The position numbers and the translations under genes are program-made. Positions 36,021 to 45,452 of a stretch of DNA of 64,000 nt are shown here, piece after piece; the first letter of the stretch is position 1, and every line of letters starts with the position of its first letter. The stretch lies in contig NZ_CP180001.1 in NCBI RefSeq assembly GCF_047528295.1, positions 1,488,001-1,552,000 of the forward strand, in the 5' to 3' direction. Origin of the DNA: Peptacetobacter sp900550335 (GTDB taxonomy: Bacteria; Bacillota; Clostridia; Peptostreptococcales; Peptostreptococcaceae). Below the pieces are notes generated by a model. The model ran no database searches and was not told the origin of the DNA. It worked only from the letters and a program-made list of their open reading frames with translations.

Positions 36021-37646
36021 ATGCTACAGGTAACGAATGTCGGACTTAGATTTGGCGATAAAGAATTATACAAAGATGTAAACCTTAAGTTTACAAAAGG
36101 AAACTGCTACGGAATAATAGGAGCAAATGGAGCTGGTAAATCTACATTTTTAAAGATATTATCAGGAGAAATAGAGCCTAATACAGGTAGTGTTTCAATA
36201 ACAGAAAAAGAAAGAATGTCAGTACTTAAACAGGACCACTTCGAATACGAAGAAGAAGAAGTACTAAACGTTGTAATAAGAGGTCATGAAAGACTTTGGA
36301 ATATAATGCAGGAAAAAGATGCTTTATACATGAAAGAAGACTTTACAGAAGAAGATGGTATAAAAGCAGCAGATCTTGAAGCAGAATTTGCAGAGTTAAA
36401 TGGATGGGATGCTGAAACTAATGCAGAAAAAATCCTTATGGGACTTAGCATAGAAAAAGATATGCACCACAAACTAATGAAAGAGCTTACAGGTGCTGAA
36501 AAGGTTAAGGTTCTTCTTGCTCAGGCATTATTTGGTGAGCCAGAAATACTATTACTTGACGAGCCTACCAACCACCTTGATTTCCAGTCAATAAGCTGGT
36601 TAAACAACTTCATAATGGATTTAGAAAATTCTATAGTAATAGTTGTATCACACGATAGACATTTCCTAAATCAGATATGTACAAACATAGTAGACGTAGA
36701 CTTCGGTAAAATACAGATGTACGTTGGTAACTACGACTTCTGGTATGAATCAAGTCAGTTAGCATTACAGCTACAGAAAGACCAGAACAAAAAAATGGAA
36801 GAAAAAATAGCTCAGCTAAAAGAGTTCATAGCAAGATTCAGCTCAAATGCTTCTAAAGCTAAACAGGCTACTTCAAGAAAGAAACAGTTAGATAAATTAC
36901 AGGTTGAAGACATAAAACCTTCAAGCAGAAGATACCCATACGTTGGATTTACTCCAGCTAGAGAAATAGGTAATGAAGTACTTGAAGTTCACAACCTAAC
37001 AAAAACTATAGATGGTGTAAAAGTTCTTGATGATGTATCATTCAGACTTGAAAACGACGAAAAAATAGTATTTATGGGTGATGAAATAGCTACTACTACA
37101 TTATTCAACATAATAATGGGAGAAATGGAGCCAGACAGCGGTTCATACAAATGGGGAGTAACTACTACTCAGGATTATCTTCCTAAAAACCACAATAAAT
37201 TCTTCGATGGATGTGAATATTCATTAGTTGACTGGTTAAGACAGTTCTCAGAAGAAAAAAGTGAAAGTTTCGTAAGAGGATTCTTAGGAAGAATGTTATT
37301 CTCAGGAGATGAAGCTTTAAAAGAAGCTAAAGTATTATCAGGGGGAGAAAAAGTTAGATGTATGTTCTCTAAAATGATGCTTTCTAACGCTAACGTACTT
37401 GTTTTAGATGATCCAACTAACCACCTTGACCTAGAATCTATAACATCTGTCAACCAGGGACTTGAAAAATTCCCAGGAGTAATACTATTTACTTCTCATG
37501 ACCACCAGATGATAGAAACTTTAGCAAACAGAATAATAGAAATAACTCCTGGTGGAATAATGGATAGAAAAATGGAATTTGATGAATATATAGAAAATAA
37601 AGAAATACAGGCTAAATTAAAAGAAATGTATGGAGAAGCTAAATAA
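36021..37646 (+). CDS. ABC-F family ATPase (YkpA/YbiT-like)
   Basis: The 541-residue soluble protein has two ATPase domains and no membrane segment. Domain one has Walker A (GANGAGKST), signature region (LTGAEKVKVLLAQALF) and Walker B (ILLLDEPTNHLD). Domain two has a degenerate Walker A region (FMGDEIATTTLFN), signature (LSGGEKVRCMFSKMM) and Walker B (VLVLDDPTNHLD). The linker carries the basic ABC-F segment SNASKAKQATSRKKQLDKL. Such proteins act on ribosomes. The missing GKST in the second domain and LTGAE in place of LSGGE are features of the YkpA/YbiT branch. Confidence 0.93.
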   Translation: MLQVTNVGLRFGDKELYKDVNLKFTKGNCYGIIGANGAGKSTFLKILSGEIEPNTGSVSITEKERMSVLKQDHFEYEEEEVLNVVIRGHERLWNIMQEKDALYMKEDFTEEDGIKAADLEAEFAELNGWDAETNAEKILMGLSIEKDMHHKLMKELTGAEKVKVLLAQALFGEPEILLLDEPTNHLDFQSISWLNNFIMDLENSIVIVVSHDRHFLNQICTNIVDVDFGKIQMYVGNYDFWYESSQLALQLQKDQNKKMEEKIAQLKEFIARFSSNASKAKQATSRKKQLDKLQVEDIKPSSRRYPYVGFTPAREIGNEVLEVHNLTKTIDGVKVLDDVSFRLENDEKIVFMGDEIATTTLFNIIMGEMEPDSGSYKWGVTTTQDYLPKNHNKFFDGCEYSLVDWLRQFSEEKSESFVRGFLGRMLFSGDEALKEAKVLSGGEKVRCMFSKMMLSNANVLVLDDPTNHLDLESITSVNQGLEKFPGVILFTSHDHQMIETLANRIIEITPGGIMDRKMEFDEYIENKEIQAKLKEMYGEAK

Positions 37647-37866
37647 GTATCATATATTTGCTAGATTTTAATTAATAAACAATAATGTGTTAAAGTAATG
37701 ATTTAATGTTAAAAAAACGATTTTATGTTATACTAGTAATGTAAGTTGTATTTTCAATATGAAAATATTTAACTAAATTCCAAAATAAACCGGAATACAG
37801 ACAAGGTTAATTTAAGTGAAGTTAAATTCACGGGCAAAATTTTTTAATGGAAAAGGGGTAGTTAAC

Positions 37867-38379
37867 ATGGCAAAAATCGTTATAAAAAACGAAATTCTAG
37901 AAATGATGCTTTACATTTGGGATTCAGTGCATCAGAAAGAAAAAATAGCGGATTCATTCTTCTTAGAAATAGCAGATAATCTAAATATGAAATATCTATA
38001 TGATGGTGAAGAATTTACAACTGAATCTGTAAGAAAAGTACTTTCTGCAATATCAAACAGAGAATTATTAAACAAACCTACTAAAAAAGAAAGTAGATTC
38101 TGGAGTAAAAATATGTGGATGCTTGAAGATTTAGGATTCACAAATATGATGGTAGAACCAGTTAAACAGCTTAACTTAACTGACTTAGAAGATAAGCTAC
38201 CTAAAGATGAATATGAAGTAGTATTTATACCAGGACATATGGACGAATACTATATAGATGGTAATAAATTAATAATAAACTTCTTCAGCATAGTAATAGA
38301 CTTCTTTGGTGATGGACCAGCTACAATAGCTGACAAACCAATAAAAGAATACATAGAAGAAAAACTTCTTAGCATGTAA
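37867..38379 (+). CDS. Conserved-looking hypothetical protein, 170 residues
   Basis: I do not recognise a named function. The soluble protein starts MAKIVIKNEILEMMLYIWDSVH with a helical N-terminal half that resembles a winged-helix (TTESVRKVLSAISNRELLNK), then a beta-rich half (YEVVFIPGHMDEYYIDGNKLIINFFSIVID). The ATG at 37867 is used because AAAAGGGG precedes it; the in-frame ATG 17 codons earlier has no ribosome site. A terminator follows. Confidence 0.75.
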   Translation: MAKIVIKNEILEMMLYIWDSVHQKEKIADSFFLEIADNLNMKYLYDGEEFTTESVRKVLSAISNRELLNKPTKKESRFWSKNMWMLEDLGFTNMMVEPVKQLNLTDLEDKLPKDEYEVVFIPGHMDEYYIDGNKLIINFFSIVIDFFGDGPATIADKPIKEYIEEKLLSM

Positions 38380-38411
38380 TTAAATACAATATGTATTAAA
38401 TATAAGAATAT

Positions 38412-38464
38412 AATACCTATTTGTGTAAAAGAGTTAATCTTTTTATGCAGATAGGTATTTTTTA
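38412..38464 (+). terminator. Terminator
   Basis: AATACCTATTTGTGTAAAAGA pairs across about 20 positions (several G-U) with the segment ending ATAGGTATT at 38459, followed by TTTTT. Confidence 0.85.
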
Positions 38465-38521
38465 TTGTGGACTATTTTGGATAAAAGTATATAATTATAT
38501 TTAAAGAGAGGAGAGAGTGCT

Positions 38522-38704
38522 ATGGGATTAAGTTTTAGAAAAACAATAAATTTAGGAAAACATGTTAAGGTAAATATAGGAAAAAAAGGAGTAAGTACTT
38601 CAGTAAAAGTTGGTAATGTTACTTACAATACAAAAAGGGGTATCTCTGCAAATTTAGGTAATGGATTTACATATAGAGTAAGTAAAAAATCAAAGAAAAA
38701 ATAG
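38522..38704 (+). CDS. Small basic DUF4236-type protein
   Basis: A 60-residue protein beginning GLSFRKTINLGKHVKVNIGKKG, matching the short beta-rich DUF4236 family (FRK..n.GK...N.SKKGvs pattern). It is strongly basic, with a Lys-rich C-terminus. The role of the family is unknown. AGGAGAG precedes the ATG. The next small gene starts 37 bases later and may be co-transcribed. Confidence 0.8.
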   Translation: MGLSFRKTINLGKHVKVNIGKKGVSTSVKVGNVTYNTKRGISANLGNGFTYRVSKKSKKK

Positions 38705-38741
38705 TTTGTAAATATAATTTTTTATAAGTGGAGGTTTTAAA

Positions 38742-39083
38742 ATGGAAACAGTAGAATTTCAAAATTTAAGCGAAAAAGATCAGGTGTTAGAGATTATACA
38801 TACAATAAATTCTAATGATATGGTTAATGTTCTAACATATAATACACTAACAGGTATTTCTATGTCTATATTAGAATTTATAGCTACAGAAAATGATACA
38901 ATAATGAATGCTATACTTCAAGATGATAGAGTAGCTACAATAGATTATTTAAAAGTAGAAGGATTTTCTATGGATGAGGAAACTGTATTATTAGCAGAAA
39001 GAGATAATATAGTTATTTTTACTAACAAAGCAGAATTAAATTCAACTGATATTCAGAGTATATTGAATGAAATAGCAGAGTAA
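38742..39083 (+). CDS. Hypothetical acidic protein, 113 residues
   Basis: A soluble acidic protein of unknown family. It has an N-terminal helix (SEKDQVLEIIHTINSNDM), then alternating strands and helices (VATIDYLKVEGFSMDEETVLLAERDNIVIFTNK) and a short C-terminal helix. GGAGG precedes the ATG with good spacing, which supports real expression. It follows the DUF4236 gene. Confidence 0.6.
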   Translation: METVEFQNLSEKDQVLEIIHTINSNDMVNVLTYNTLTGISMSILEFIATENDTIMNAILQDDRVATIDYLKVEGFSMDEETVLLAERDNIVIFTNKAELNSTDIQSILNEIAE

Positions 39084-39574
39084 TATAAAAATATTCCAGT
39101 TAGAAAAAGTTTTATATTAAGTATTATAGATGAAAATATGATTTTTAAAATACTATCTATAGTTATCTATAGCATGATAGATTTTAACAATTGGACTATT
39201 ATAAATTATGAGTGTATTATTAAATTAACAAGTAAAAAGTATGTTCATAATAGTCCTCGTAACTCCACATTATGGGGATTGAGTATGATTATAATAGTTC
39301 TAATTTTTCTGGCAGTCTTGGTACTGCTTATTTTTTTACCTTTTTTTGGTGTTGAAATATTTTTGGAGTGTAGATAAAAAGTATAAAATAATAAAACTTC
39401 TGATATTTTTCCGACATAGATTACAACTTAATGCTTGATTAAAATATATTTGGGTGATAAAATAATTTTAGCTTCTAATGATTAAAGATAAAAATATCGG
39501 GTATAATAATCAACATAAAGAAAACATAAATAAAAACTTATAATAAAGGTTTTTAAAACTTAGGAGGAAAAATT
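39084..39574. other. Intergenic region with a weak 79-codon frame
   Basis: A frame at 39138-39377 would encode a 79-residue peptide with a C-terminal hydrophobic helix, but it lacks a ribosome site and its first half is not protein-like, so I do not call it. A 10-bp inverted repeat, GGACTATTAT (39193-39202) and ATAATAGTCC (39247-39256), lies inside it. The rest is AT-rich with nothing supported. Confidence 0.45.
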
Positions 39575-40039
39575 ATGACAATGATAGAAAAATTCAAACC
39601 AAAAGCAAGTAAAAGAACATTATTCTTCATAGCTGGGGTAGTTTGGGCTATAGCAGGATTTAATATATTAAAAATAGCAGCAGAGGAATTTGCTGTAATG
39701 AGTAGCTTAAAAGAGATAGCTATAATACTTGGGCTTATAGGATTTACAATATTCTTCTCAAAAGTGTTCTACAAAATGTTCAACAAACATTCTAAAAGAA
39801 TAGTTAATATGGAAAATGAAGAACCTTGTTTATTCGCATTCTTTGATAAAAAAGGATATATGATAATGGCATTTATGATGACTATGGGTATATCATTAAG
39901 AGCTTTCAACCTTATAAGTGGAGTACCACTAGTTGTAATATACCTTGCAATAGGTCTTTCACTTTCAGTATCAGCAGTATCATTCTTACTTGCTGGAATA
40001 AACTATGAAAAAACAGTAGAAAAACATTTAGTTGCATAA
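39575..40039 (+). CDS. Hypothetical four-helix membrane protein, 154 residues
   Basis: The protein has about four hydrophobic segments (TLFFIAGVVWAIAGFNIL, IAIILGLIGFTIFFS, IMAFMMTMGISLRAF, VVIYLAIGLSLSVSAVSFLLA) and short cytoplasmic ends. I do not recognise a family with a known function. AGGAGG precedes the ATG. A bidirectional terminator shared with the convergent Nudix gene follows. Confidence 0.7.
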   Translation: MTMIEKFKPKASKRTLFFIAGVVWAIAGFNILKIAAEEFAVMSSLKEIAIILGLIGFTIFFSKVFYKMFNKHSKRIVNMENEEPCLFAFFDKKGYMIMAFMMTMGISLRAFNLISGVPLVVIYLAIGLSLSVSAVSFLLAGINYEKTVEKHLVA

Positions 40040-40050
40040 AAAACGAAATA

Positions 40051-40092
40051 AAAAGGGATTATCACAGAAATTAAGTGTGATAATCCCTTTTT
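40051..40092. terminator. Bidirectional terminator between convergent genes
   Basis: A 16-bp perfect stem, AAAAGGGATTATCACA with TGTGATAATCCCTTTT, with T runs in both directions. Confidence 0.95.
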
Positions 40093-40710
40093 TTAGTCTT
40101 TGAAAAATTCTAAAAAATTATATAAAATTTTTGCAGTTATACCCCAAATAACATAGTCCTTATATTTATAGAATAGAACCTGAGATTTTCCATTTTCAAA
40201 CTTATAATTTTTCTCCCCAGGAATCAAATCAAAAGGAAGATTTTGATCTGGTAAAACCTGAACAGTATTAAAATATCTTTTAGGTTGATTTTCTAAAAGA
40301 TAACTTAGAGGTACCATAAAAACATGGTCTACTTCATCCTTATTCAACTTTATATGTTCTATATTATCCAAATATCCAACAAATGGATGAATTATATATT
40401 TTACAGGTGTTATAAGTAAATCTAGTTCTGAAATTATTTTAATATCTTCAGGATAAGAGCCTATTTCTTCCTGAGTTTCTCTTATAGCTGCTTGTAGAGG
40501 AGTTTCACCTTCTTCTATGCCACCACCAGGGAAAGATATCTCAGATGGCCGGTGTTTAAGACTACTTGCTCTAACTTCAAATAGTATATGAATTTCTCCG
40601 TCCTTTCTAACTAGAGGAATAAAAACAGCAGATTTACGCATAAATTCAGCGCCATTTATATAGGGCTTATGATTTGTAAGTCTATCTAAAACTTTCTGTT
40701 TATTAAACAT
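40093..40710 (-). CDS. Nudix hydrolase, CoA pyrophosphatase type
   Basis: A 205-residue Nudix protein. The Nudix box is complete: GGGIEEGETPLQAAI followed by RETQEEIG. The preceding LKHRPSEISFPGG matches the NuCoA motif (LLTxRSxxxRxHxGxxxFPGG-like) of CoA diphosphatases, which split CoA to phosphopantetheine and adenosine 3',5'-bisphosphate. AAGGAG precedes the ATG on the minus strand. Its stop lies at the shared terminator. Confidence 0.9.
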   Translation of the reverse strand: MFNKQKVLDRLTNHKPYINGAEFMRKSAVFIPLVRKDGEIHILFEVRASSLKHRPSEISFPGGGIEEGETPLQAAIRETQEEIGSYPEDIKIISELDLLITPVKYIIHPFVGYLDNIEHIKLNKDEVDHVFMVPLSYLLENQPKRYFNTVQVLPDQNLPFDLIPGEKNYKFENGKSQVLFYKYKDYVIWGITAKILYNFLEFFKD

Positions 40711-40875
40711 TTCAACGCTCCTTGTAGTGAAGTTATATACTTTTTATTATAGAATAAATTATATTAAAACTAAAGTGATTTTATGAATATATGTAATAAT
40801 GTTATAATAAATGAAAAGTGTACAATTAAATATTTAAAATAAATTAAATAATAATAAAAGAAAGTTGGTATTGAT

Positions 40876-41475
40876 ATGGAGTTTAATGAAAAATTACAAT
40901 ATTTTAGAAAAAAATCGAATTTGACACAAGAAGAATTAGCTGAAAAGTTATTTGTATCTAGGACTGCAATTTCAAAATGGGAATCAGGAAGAGGAATGCC
41001 GAGCATAAGTTCACTTAAAGCAATATCAGAAGTTTTTAATGTTTCGATAGATGAACTATTATCTTCAGAGGAAATTATAGAGGTTGCGGAAAAAGAAAAT
41101 AAAGAAAATATGAAATCGTTTAAAAATATTATATTTGGAATTATGGATTTAATGAGTATAATCTTTTTATTTATACCATTATTTGGGAAAGAGATTAACG
41201 GATATATATATTTAGTAACACTTTTTTCCATAGAACAAGTAGGAAAATATTTTTATTTGATAATAATAGGTGTTACGATATTATACGGGGTAGCCGAGTT
41301 AATTATATCTAAGTTTGAAAATAAGTCTGTAGATAAAATAAACAGTATTATTTCACTAGGGCTTACAAGTATAGCTATAATTACATTTATAGCAACTAGA
41401 GAGCCGTATATAGCATTTATAGAATTTTGTATATTCTTAATTAAAGTAGTTGTGTATATTAAGCAAAATAAATAA
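40876..41475 (+). CDS. XRE-family regulator with C-terminal membrane segments
   Basis: Residues 1-65 form a Cro/CI helix-turn-helix (LQYFRKKSNLTQEELAEKLF, then SRTAISKWESGRGMPSISSL). The C-terminal ~110 residues hold about four hydrophobic segments, so it is a membrane-anchored regulator. Proteins of this layout are common in Firmicutes and often control adjacent membrane genes, but the downstream PAP2 gene is over 200 bases away. The ribosome site is weak. Confidence 0.85.
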   Translation: MEFNEKLQYFRKKSNLTQEELAEKLFVSRTAISKWESGRGMPSISSLKAISEVFNVSIDELLSSEEIIEVAEKENKENMKSFKNIIFGIMDLMSIIFLFIPLFGKEINGYIYLVTLFSIEQVGKYFYLIIIGVTILYGVAELIISKFENKSVDKINSIISLGLTSIAIITFIATREPYIAFIEFCIFLIKVVVYIKQNK

Positions 41476-41689
41476 ACAAGAACGTCAATGATACTCTAAG
41501 TAACATATTGAAAAATAGCCATTTGATACTATAGGTATCGATATGTGATAGATAGATTCTTCATTAAATTTAGTTTTTAGATTAAAGTTTTAACTGTCGA
41601 CAAATAAAAGAATTCTAAATTTGATACGAAGCAGTATTAAAAATAACAGTATGAAAAAATCTAAAAACAGGTTAATGGAGGATCGAAAG

Positions 41690-42325
41690 ATGAAGAAAAA
41701 AATTTCTATAAGTTTATTATTTTTATTTGCAATTTTTACGCTAAGTGTAAAAATTATAGATGTAAAGGCAGTAGGTGTAAATAATACAGAGATAGGATTT
41801 GCAACTTTAAATGTGTTTATACACAGTTTTTTAGGGGTAAATAAATCTTGGTACAATATTACAGAATTTTTGGGAGTAGTTCCTATTATTATAGCTGTAT
41901 TTTTTGCTGGAGTAGGTGTATATCAGTTTATAAAAAGAAAAAGTATTTTCAAAATAGATAGAGATATACTTATGTTGGGAGTATTTTATATATTTGTGGC
42001 GATTAGTTATTTAATTTTTGAAGTTGTAGTTATAAACTATAGACCAATTCTTGTAGATGGTGTTTTAGAAGCATCATATCCATCATCTCATACTATTTTA
42101 GCTATTTGTATAATAGGTACTTCAATCATACAGGCAAATAAAAGAATACATAATGAGAAGATAAAAAAATGTGTGGACTTTGTATTAACTCTAGTAATGA
42201 TTTTAATTGTAGTAGGGAGATTATTATCTGGAGTACATTGGTTTACAGATATAATTGGAGGAATTATACTTTCAATATCATTTGTAATGTTTTATAGTTA
42301 TACAATCGATTACTTTAAAAAATAA
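41690..42325 (+). CDS. PAP2-family membrane phosphatase
   Basis: A ~211-residue lipid phosphatase with about six transmembrane helices. Catalytic motifs are YRP (part of the KX6RP motif), YPSSHT (PSGH-like, with His) and SGVHWFTDIIGG (SRX5HX3D-like). It could dephosphorylate undecaprenyl diphosphate or phosphatidic acid. The ATG at 41690 is used because GGAGG lies 9 bases upstream; earlier in-frame ATGs have no ribosome site. Confidence 0.85.
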   Translation: MKKKISISLLFLFAIFTLSVKIIDVKAVGVNNTEIGFATLNVFIHSFLGVNKSWYNITEFLGVVPIIIAVFFAGVGVYQFIKRKSIFKIDRDILMLGVFYIFVAISYLIFEVVVINYRPILVDGVLEASYPSSHTILAICIIGTSIIQANKRIHNEKIKKCVDFVLTLVMILIVVGRLLSGVHWFTDIIGGIILSISFVMFYSYTIDYFKK

Positions 42326-42414
42326 ATCTTAATTTAGTATAAAGAATATTTGATTAAAAAAAAGAGCGATAGTATAATAAAAAGAGAGAATATAAATTGA
42401 AAGGAATGATAATT

Positions 42415-42705
42415 ATGGTAATAGCTGACGTAGCAGTAATGCCTCTACGCCCTTATGCAAACGAAGATCAGATGTATAAAATAGTAGATGCATGCATAGA
42501 GTTAGTAGAAAAAAGTGGATTAAAATATGAAATAGGTGCAATGAGTACTACTTTTGAAGGAGAATTCGATGAAGTATTCGAGCTTATCAAAAAAATGCAC
42601 AAATTACCTTTTGAATTAAATTGTGAAAGAGTAATAACTGTAGCTAGAGTAGATGAAAAGGCTGGAGGTTTAACTATTGAGGACAAACTTAGAAACCACA
42701 GATAG
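42415..42705 (+). CDS. Thiamin-binding protein, YkoF/MTH1187 (DUF77) family
   Basis: A 96-residue ferredoxin-like-fold protein of the family that binds thiamin or its pyrimidine precursor in the cytosol. It shows VIADVAVMPLRP, the GAMSTTFEGEFDEVFELI core and RVITVARVDEKAG. The ATG at 42415 is 9 bases after AAAGGA. The ABC permease gene overlaps its last 29 bases, so it belongs to the following transporter operon. Together they suggest uptake and cytosolic capture of a thiamin precursor. Confidence 0.88.
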   Translation: MVIADVAVMPLRPYANEDQMYKIVDACIELVEKSGLKYEIGAMSTTFEGEFDEVFELIKKMHKLPFELNCERVITVARVDEKAGGLTIEDKLRNHR

Positions 42706-43447
42706 TATAAAAAAAGCCTCTTATCCAATTATTACTTTTTTGGTTATAATAGCTGTTTGGCAATTTGCTGTGGTACAGTTTGATATACCACAGTACCTTT
42801 TACCAGCACCTACAGATATAATAGAAGTTTTCTTTACAGATTATGAAAACTTAATTAATCATAGTATTATTACTATATTTGAGTCTATATCTGGGTTTAT
42901 GCTGGCTGTATTAATAGCACTTTTAATGGGAATATTGATGGATTTTGTAGATATTATTAGAAAATGTTTATATCCATTAATGCTTATAACACAGATGATA
43001 CCTACAATAACAATAGCGCCACTTCTTGTGATTTGGTTTGGATTTGGAATACTTCCAAAGACTTTAATGGTAATACTAACGTGTTTCTTCCCAATATTGG
43101 TTAGTTTTGTAGATGGTTTGGAGAATGTGGATAAGGACTATTTAAACCTATTCAAAACGATGAATGCTAGCAAATTAGATACATTTATACATTTAAAATT
43201 CCCTATGTCTATAGAAAAGCTTTTCTCTGGACTTAAAATTTCTGCAACGTATGCTGTTATGGCTGCAACTGTAGCTGAATGGTTAGGTGGAACTGTTGGA
43301 CTTGGTGTGTATATGGTTAGATCTAAAAAGGCTTATGCATTAGATAAAGTATTTGCATCTACAATACTTATAGTAATATTTAGTTTAATATTTGTTGGAG
43401 TAGTGCAAATTATAAGAAAAAAAGTTTTAAAAAATAGGAATGTTTAA
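42677..43447 (+). CDS. thiX: ABC transporter permease for thiamin pyrimidine precursor (ThiX-like)
   Basis: A 256-residue permease with about six transmembrane helices, of the nitrate/taurine/HMP-precursor class. Conserved stretches are QFDIPQYLLPAPTDI near residue 33, the EAA-like loop FKTMNASKLDTFIHLKFPMS and AEWLGGTVGLGVYMV. Translation probably starts at TTG 42677, eight bases after GGAGG (42664-42668) inside the upstream gene, so the two genes are translationally coupled. The substrate is inferred from the neighbouring ThiY-like and thiamin-binding proteins. Confidence 0.9.
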   Translation: MRTNLETTDSIKKASYPIITFLVIIAVWQFAVVQFDIPQYLLPAPTDIIEVFFTDYENLINHSIITIFESISGFMLAVLIALLMGILMDFVDIIRKCLYPLMLITQMIPTITIAPLLVIWFGFGILPKTLMVILTCFFPILVSFVDGLENVDKDYLNLFKTMNASKLDTFIHLKFPMSIEKLFSGLKISATYAVMAATVAEWLGGTVGLGVYMVRSKKAYALDKVFASTILIVIFSLIFVGVVQIIRKKVLKNRNV

Positions 43448-43458
43448 GGAGATAATTT

Positions 43459-44460
43459 ATGAAAATAAAAAAATATATATCGATAGCCCTTGCTGGAGTC
43501 CTGATGCTTACAACTCTTTCGGGATGCTCTAAAAAAGAAGAAAAATCAGCAAATAAAGGAGAAAAAGTAACTGTAGTATTAGACTGGACTCCAAATACTA
43601 ATCACACAGGACTTTATACTGCTTTAGAAAATGGATACTACAAAGATCAGGGACTAGATGTTGAAATAGTTCAGCCACCTGAAGGAGGAGCAGCGAGTCT
43701 AGTTGCATCAGGAAAAGCAGACTTTGGTGTATCATATCAGGAAGAAGTTACATACGCTAAAACTTCTGATGATCCGCTTCCAATAAAAGCAATAGCAGCT
43801 GTAATTCAGCACAATTCATCAGGATTTGCATCACCAAAAGATAAAAATATAAAAACACCAAAAGATTTTGAAGGAAAAATCTACGGAGGATGGGGTTCTG
43901 AATCAGAAACAGCAGCTATAAAAGCAGTTATGGAAAAAACTGGAGCAGACTTTGATAAAGTTACAATAGCTGATATAGGACAGGACGACTTCTTTACAGC
44001 GACAACTAATAGCGTTGATTTCGCTTGGATATATGAAGGATGGGATGTTGTTCAGGCTAAATTAAAGAACTTTGATTTAAACTTTATACCACTTAATCAG
44101 TTCGATAAGAGATTAGACTATTACACTCCAGTAATAATATCTAATGAAACTTTATTAAATGATAATCCAGAACTTGCTAAGAAATTTATGAAAGCTACTA
44201 CAGAAGGATATCAGTTCGCTATAGATAATCCAGAAGAAGCAGCTAAGATATTAGTTAAACATGCTCCAGAAATAGATGAAGAATTAGCTATAGAAAGCCA
44301 GAAATTCTTAGCATCAAAATATAAAGATGATGCACCTAGATGGGGAGAAATGAAGGATGAAGTTTGGAATAATTATACAGCATTCTTAAAAGAATACGGT
44401 TTAATAAATAAAGACTTAAAACCAGAAGATGCTTATACAAACGAATTCTTACCTCAGTAG
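43459..44460 (+). CDS. thiY: Substrate-binding lipoprotein, NMT1/THI5-like (ThiY)
   Basis: A 333-residue binding protein for a thiamin pyrimidine precursor such as formylaminopyrimidine. The signal peptide ends at the lipobox LSGC (Cys near residue 23). The mature domain has VVLDWTPNTNHTGLYTALENGYYKDQGL, the family signature quoted here as DWTPNTNHTGLY, and FAWIYEGWDV. AAGGAG precedes the ATG. The permease and ATPase genes flank it. In this family the DWxPNTxHxG motif lines the ligand pocket. Confidence 0.92.
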   Translation: MKIKKYISIALAGVLMLTTLSGCSKKEEKSANKGEKVTVVLDWTPNTNHTGLYTALENGYYKDQGLDVEIVQPPEGGAASLVASGKADFGVSYQEEVTYAKTSDDPLPIKAIAAVIQHNSSGFASPKDKNIKTPKDFEGKIYGGWGSESETAAIKAVMEKTGADFDKVTIADIGQDDFFTATTNSVDFAWIYEGWDVVQAKLKNFDLNFIPLNQFDKRLDYYTPVIISNETLLNDNPELAKKFMKATTEGYQFAIDNPEEAAKILVKHAPEIDEELAIESQKFLASKYKDDAPRWGEMKDEVWNNYTAFLKEYGLINKDLKPEDAYTNEFLPQ

Positions 44461-44500
44461 AGAATAAAATCTTAATAGATAATAAAGAAATCGAGAGAAT

Positions 44501-45289
44501 ATGAATAGAGAAGATAATAAAATTAAAGATTTAGAGTCTAAGGATATATTAGAGTTTGGTAGTAGTTTAGATTCTGATAATAGATTAGATTCTAAGATAA
44601 GAATTGAAAATATTAGCAAATCATTTGATGGAGATAAGATAATTGATAATATTTCTATTGATGTTAGAGAAGGAGAGCTTGTATCAATACTAGGTCCAAG
44701 TGGATGTGGTAAGAGTACAATTTTCAATATGATAGCAGGCCTTTTGAAGCAGGACAGTGGTACAGTTGATGTAAATGGAAAGCTTAGCTATATGTATCAG
44801 AAAGACCTTCTTCTTCCATACAAGACAATAATAGACAATGTTTCGCTTCCTCTTGTTCTTAGAAAAGAAAAGAAATCTCAGGCTAGAGAAGAAGTCAGAC
44901 AGTATTTTAAGGTATTTGGGCTTGATGGTTATGAGGACAAGTATCCTAAGGAGCTTTCTGGTGGTATGAGACAGAGGGCGAATTTTATGAGAACTTATGT
45001 TAATTCAAATGATATTATGTTGCTAGATGAACCATTTGGAGCATTAGATTCGATTACAAAGTCTTCTATGCAGAAATGGCTTTTGGGTATTAGGAAGAAA
45101 GTTACATCGACTATTTTGTTGATTACGCATGATATTGAGGAGGCGATTTTGCTTTCTGATAGGATTTATGTTATTTCTAATAAGCCATCGAGTGTTAGTA
45201 TGGAGATTGTTGTGGATCGAGATAGGATAGGGGATGTCGAGTATTCGTTTAAGTTGAAGAAAGATATTCTGGATGTTTTACATGTGTAG
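44501..45289 (+). CDS. thiZ: ABC transporter ATP-binding protein (ThiZ-like)
   Basis: The 262-residue ATPase has Walker A (GPSGCGKST), Q-loop (YMYQKDLLLP), signature (LSGGMRQRANFMRT), Walker B (IMLLDEPFGALD) and H-loop (ITHDIEEA). This is the nitrate/taurine/HMP class. The first ~35 residues are an acidic extension (rich in Asp, Glu, Ser, Lys) before the ATPase core. The ribosome site is weak, so a later start is possible, but no better one is visible. It ends the thiamin-precursor operon, followed by a terminator. Confidence 0.9.
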   Translation: MNREDNKIKDLESKDILEFGSSLDSDNRLDSKIRIENISKSFDGDKIIDNISIDVREGELVSILGPSGCGKSTIFNMIAGLLKQDSGTVDVNGKLSYMYQKDLLLPYKTIIDNVSLPLVLRKEKKSQAREEVRQYFKVFGLDGYEDKYPKELSGGMRQRANFMRTYVNSNDIMLLDEPFGALDSITKSSMQKWLLGIRKKVTSTILLITHDIEEAILLSDRIYVISNKPSSVSMEIVVDRDRIGDVEYSFKLKKDILDVLHV

Positions 45290-45329
45290 AATTTAATAGA
45301 GATTACTTTTTAAGTAGAGTAAGTTTTTG

Positions 45330-45364
45330 AAAAAGGTTGGTACGAAAGTGTCAGCCTTTTTTTG
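45330..45364 (+). terminator. Terminator of the thiXYZ operon
   Basis: AAAAAGGTTG pairs with CAGCCTTTTT (one G-U) and is followed by further T residues. Confidence 0.85.
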
Positions 45365-45452
45365 TAAATCTTAGTATTTTGAAATATAGTGATGATTGAT
45401 CGCGAATGATTAAAATGATACAATAAAGTTAATAATCAAAAGGAGAAAAATC

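Noticed and set aside
39138..39377. 79-codon open frame
   Set aside because: No ribosome site, protein-like composition only in the last third, and a long inverted repeat inside it; not enough to call a gene.
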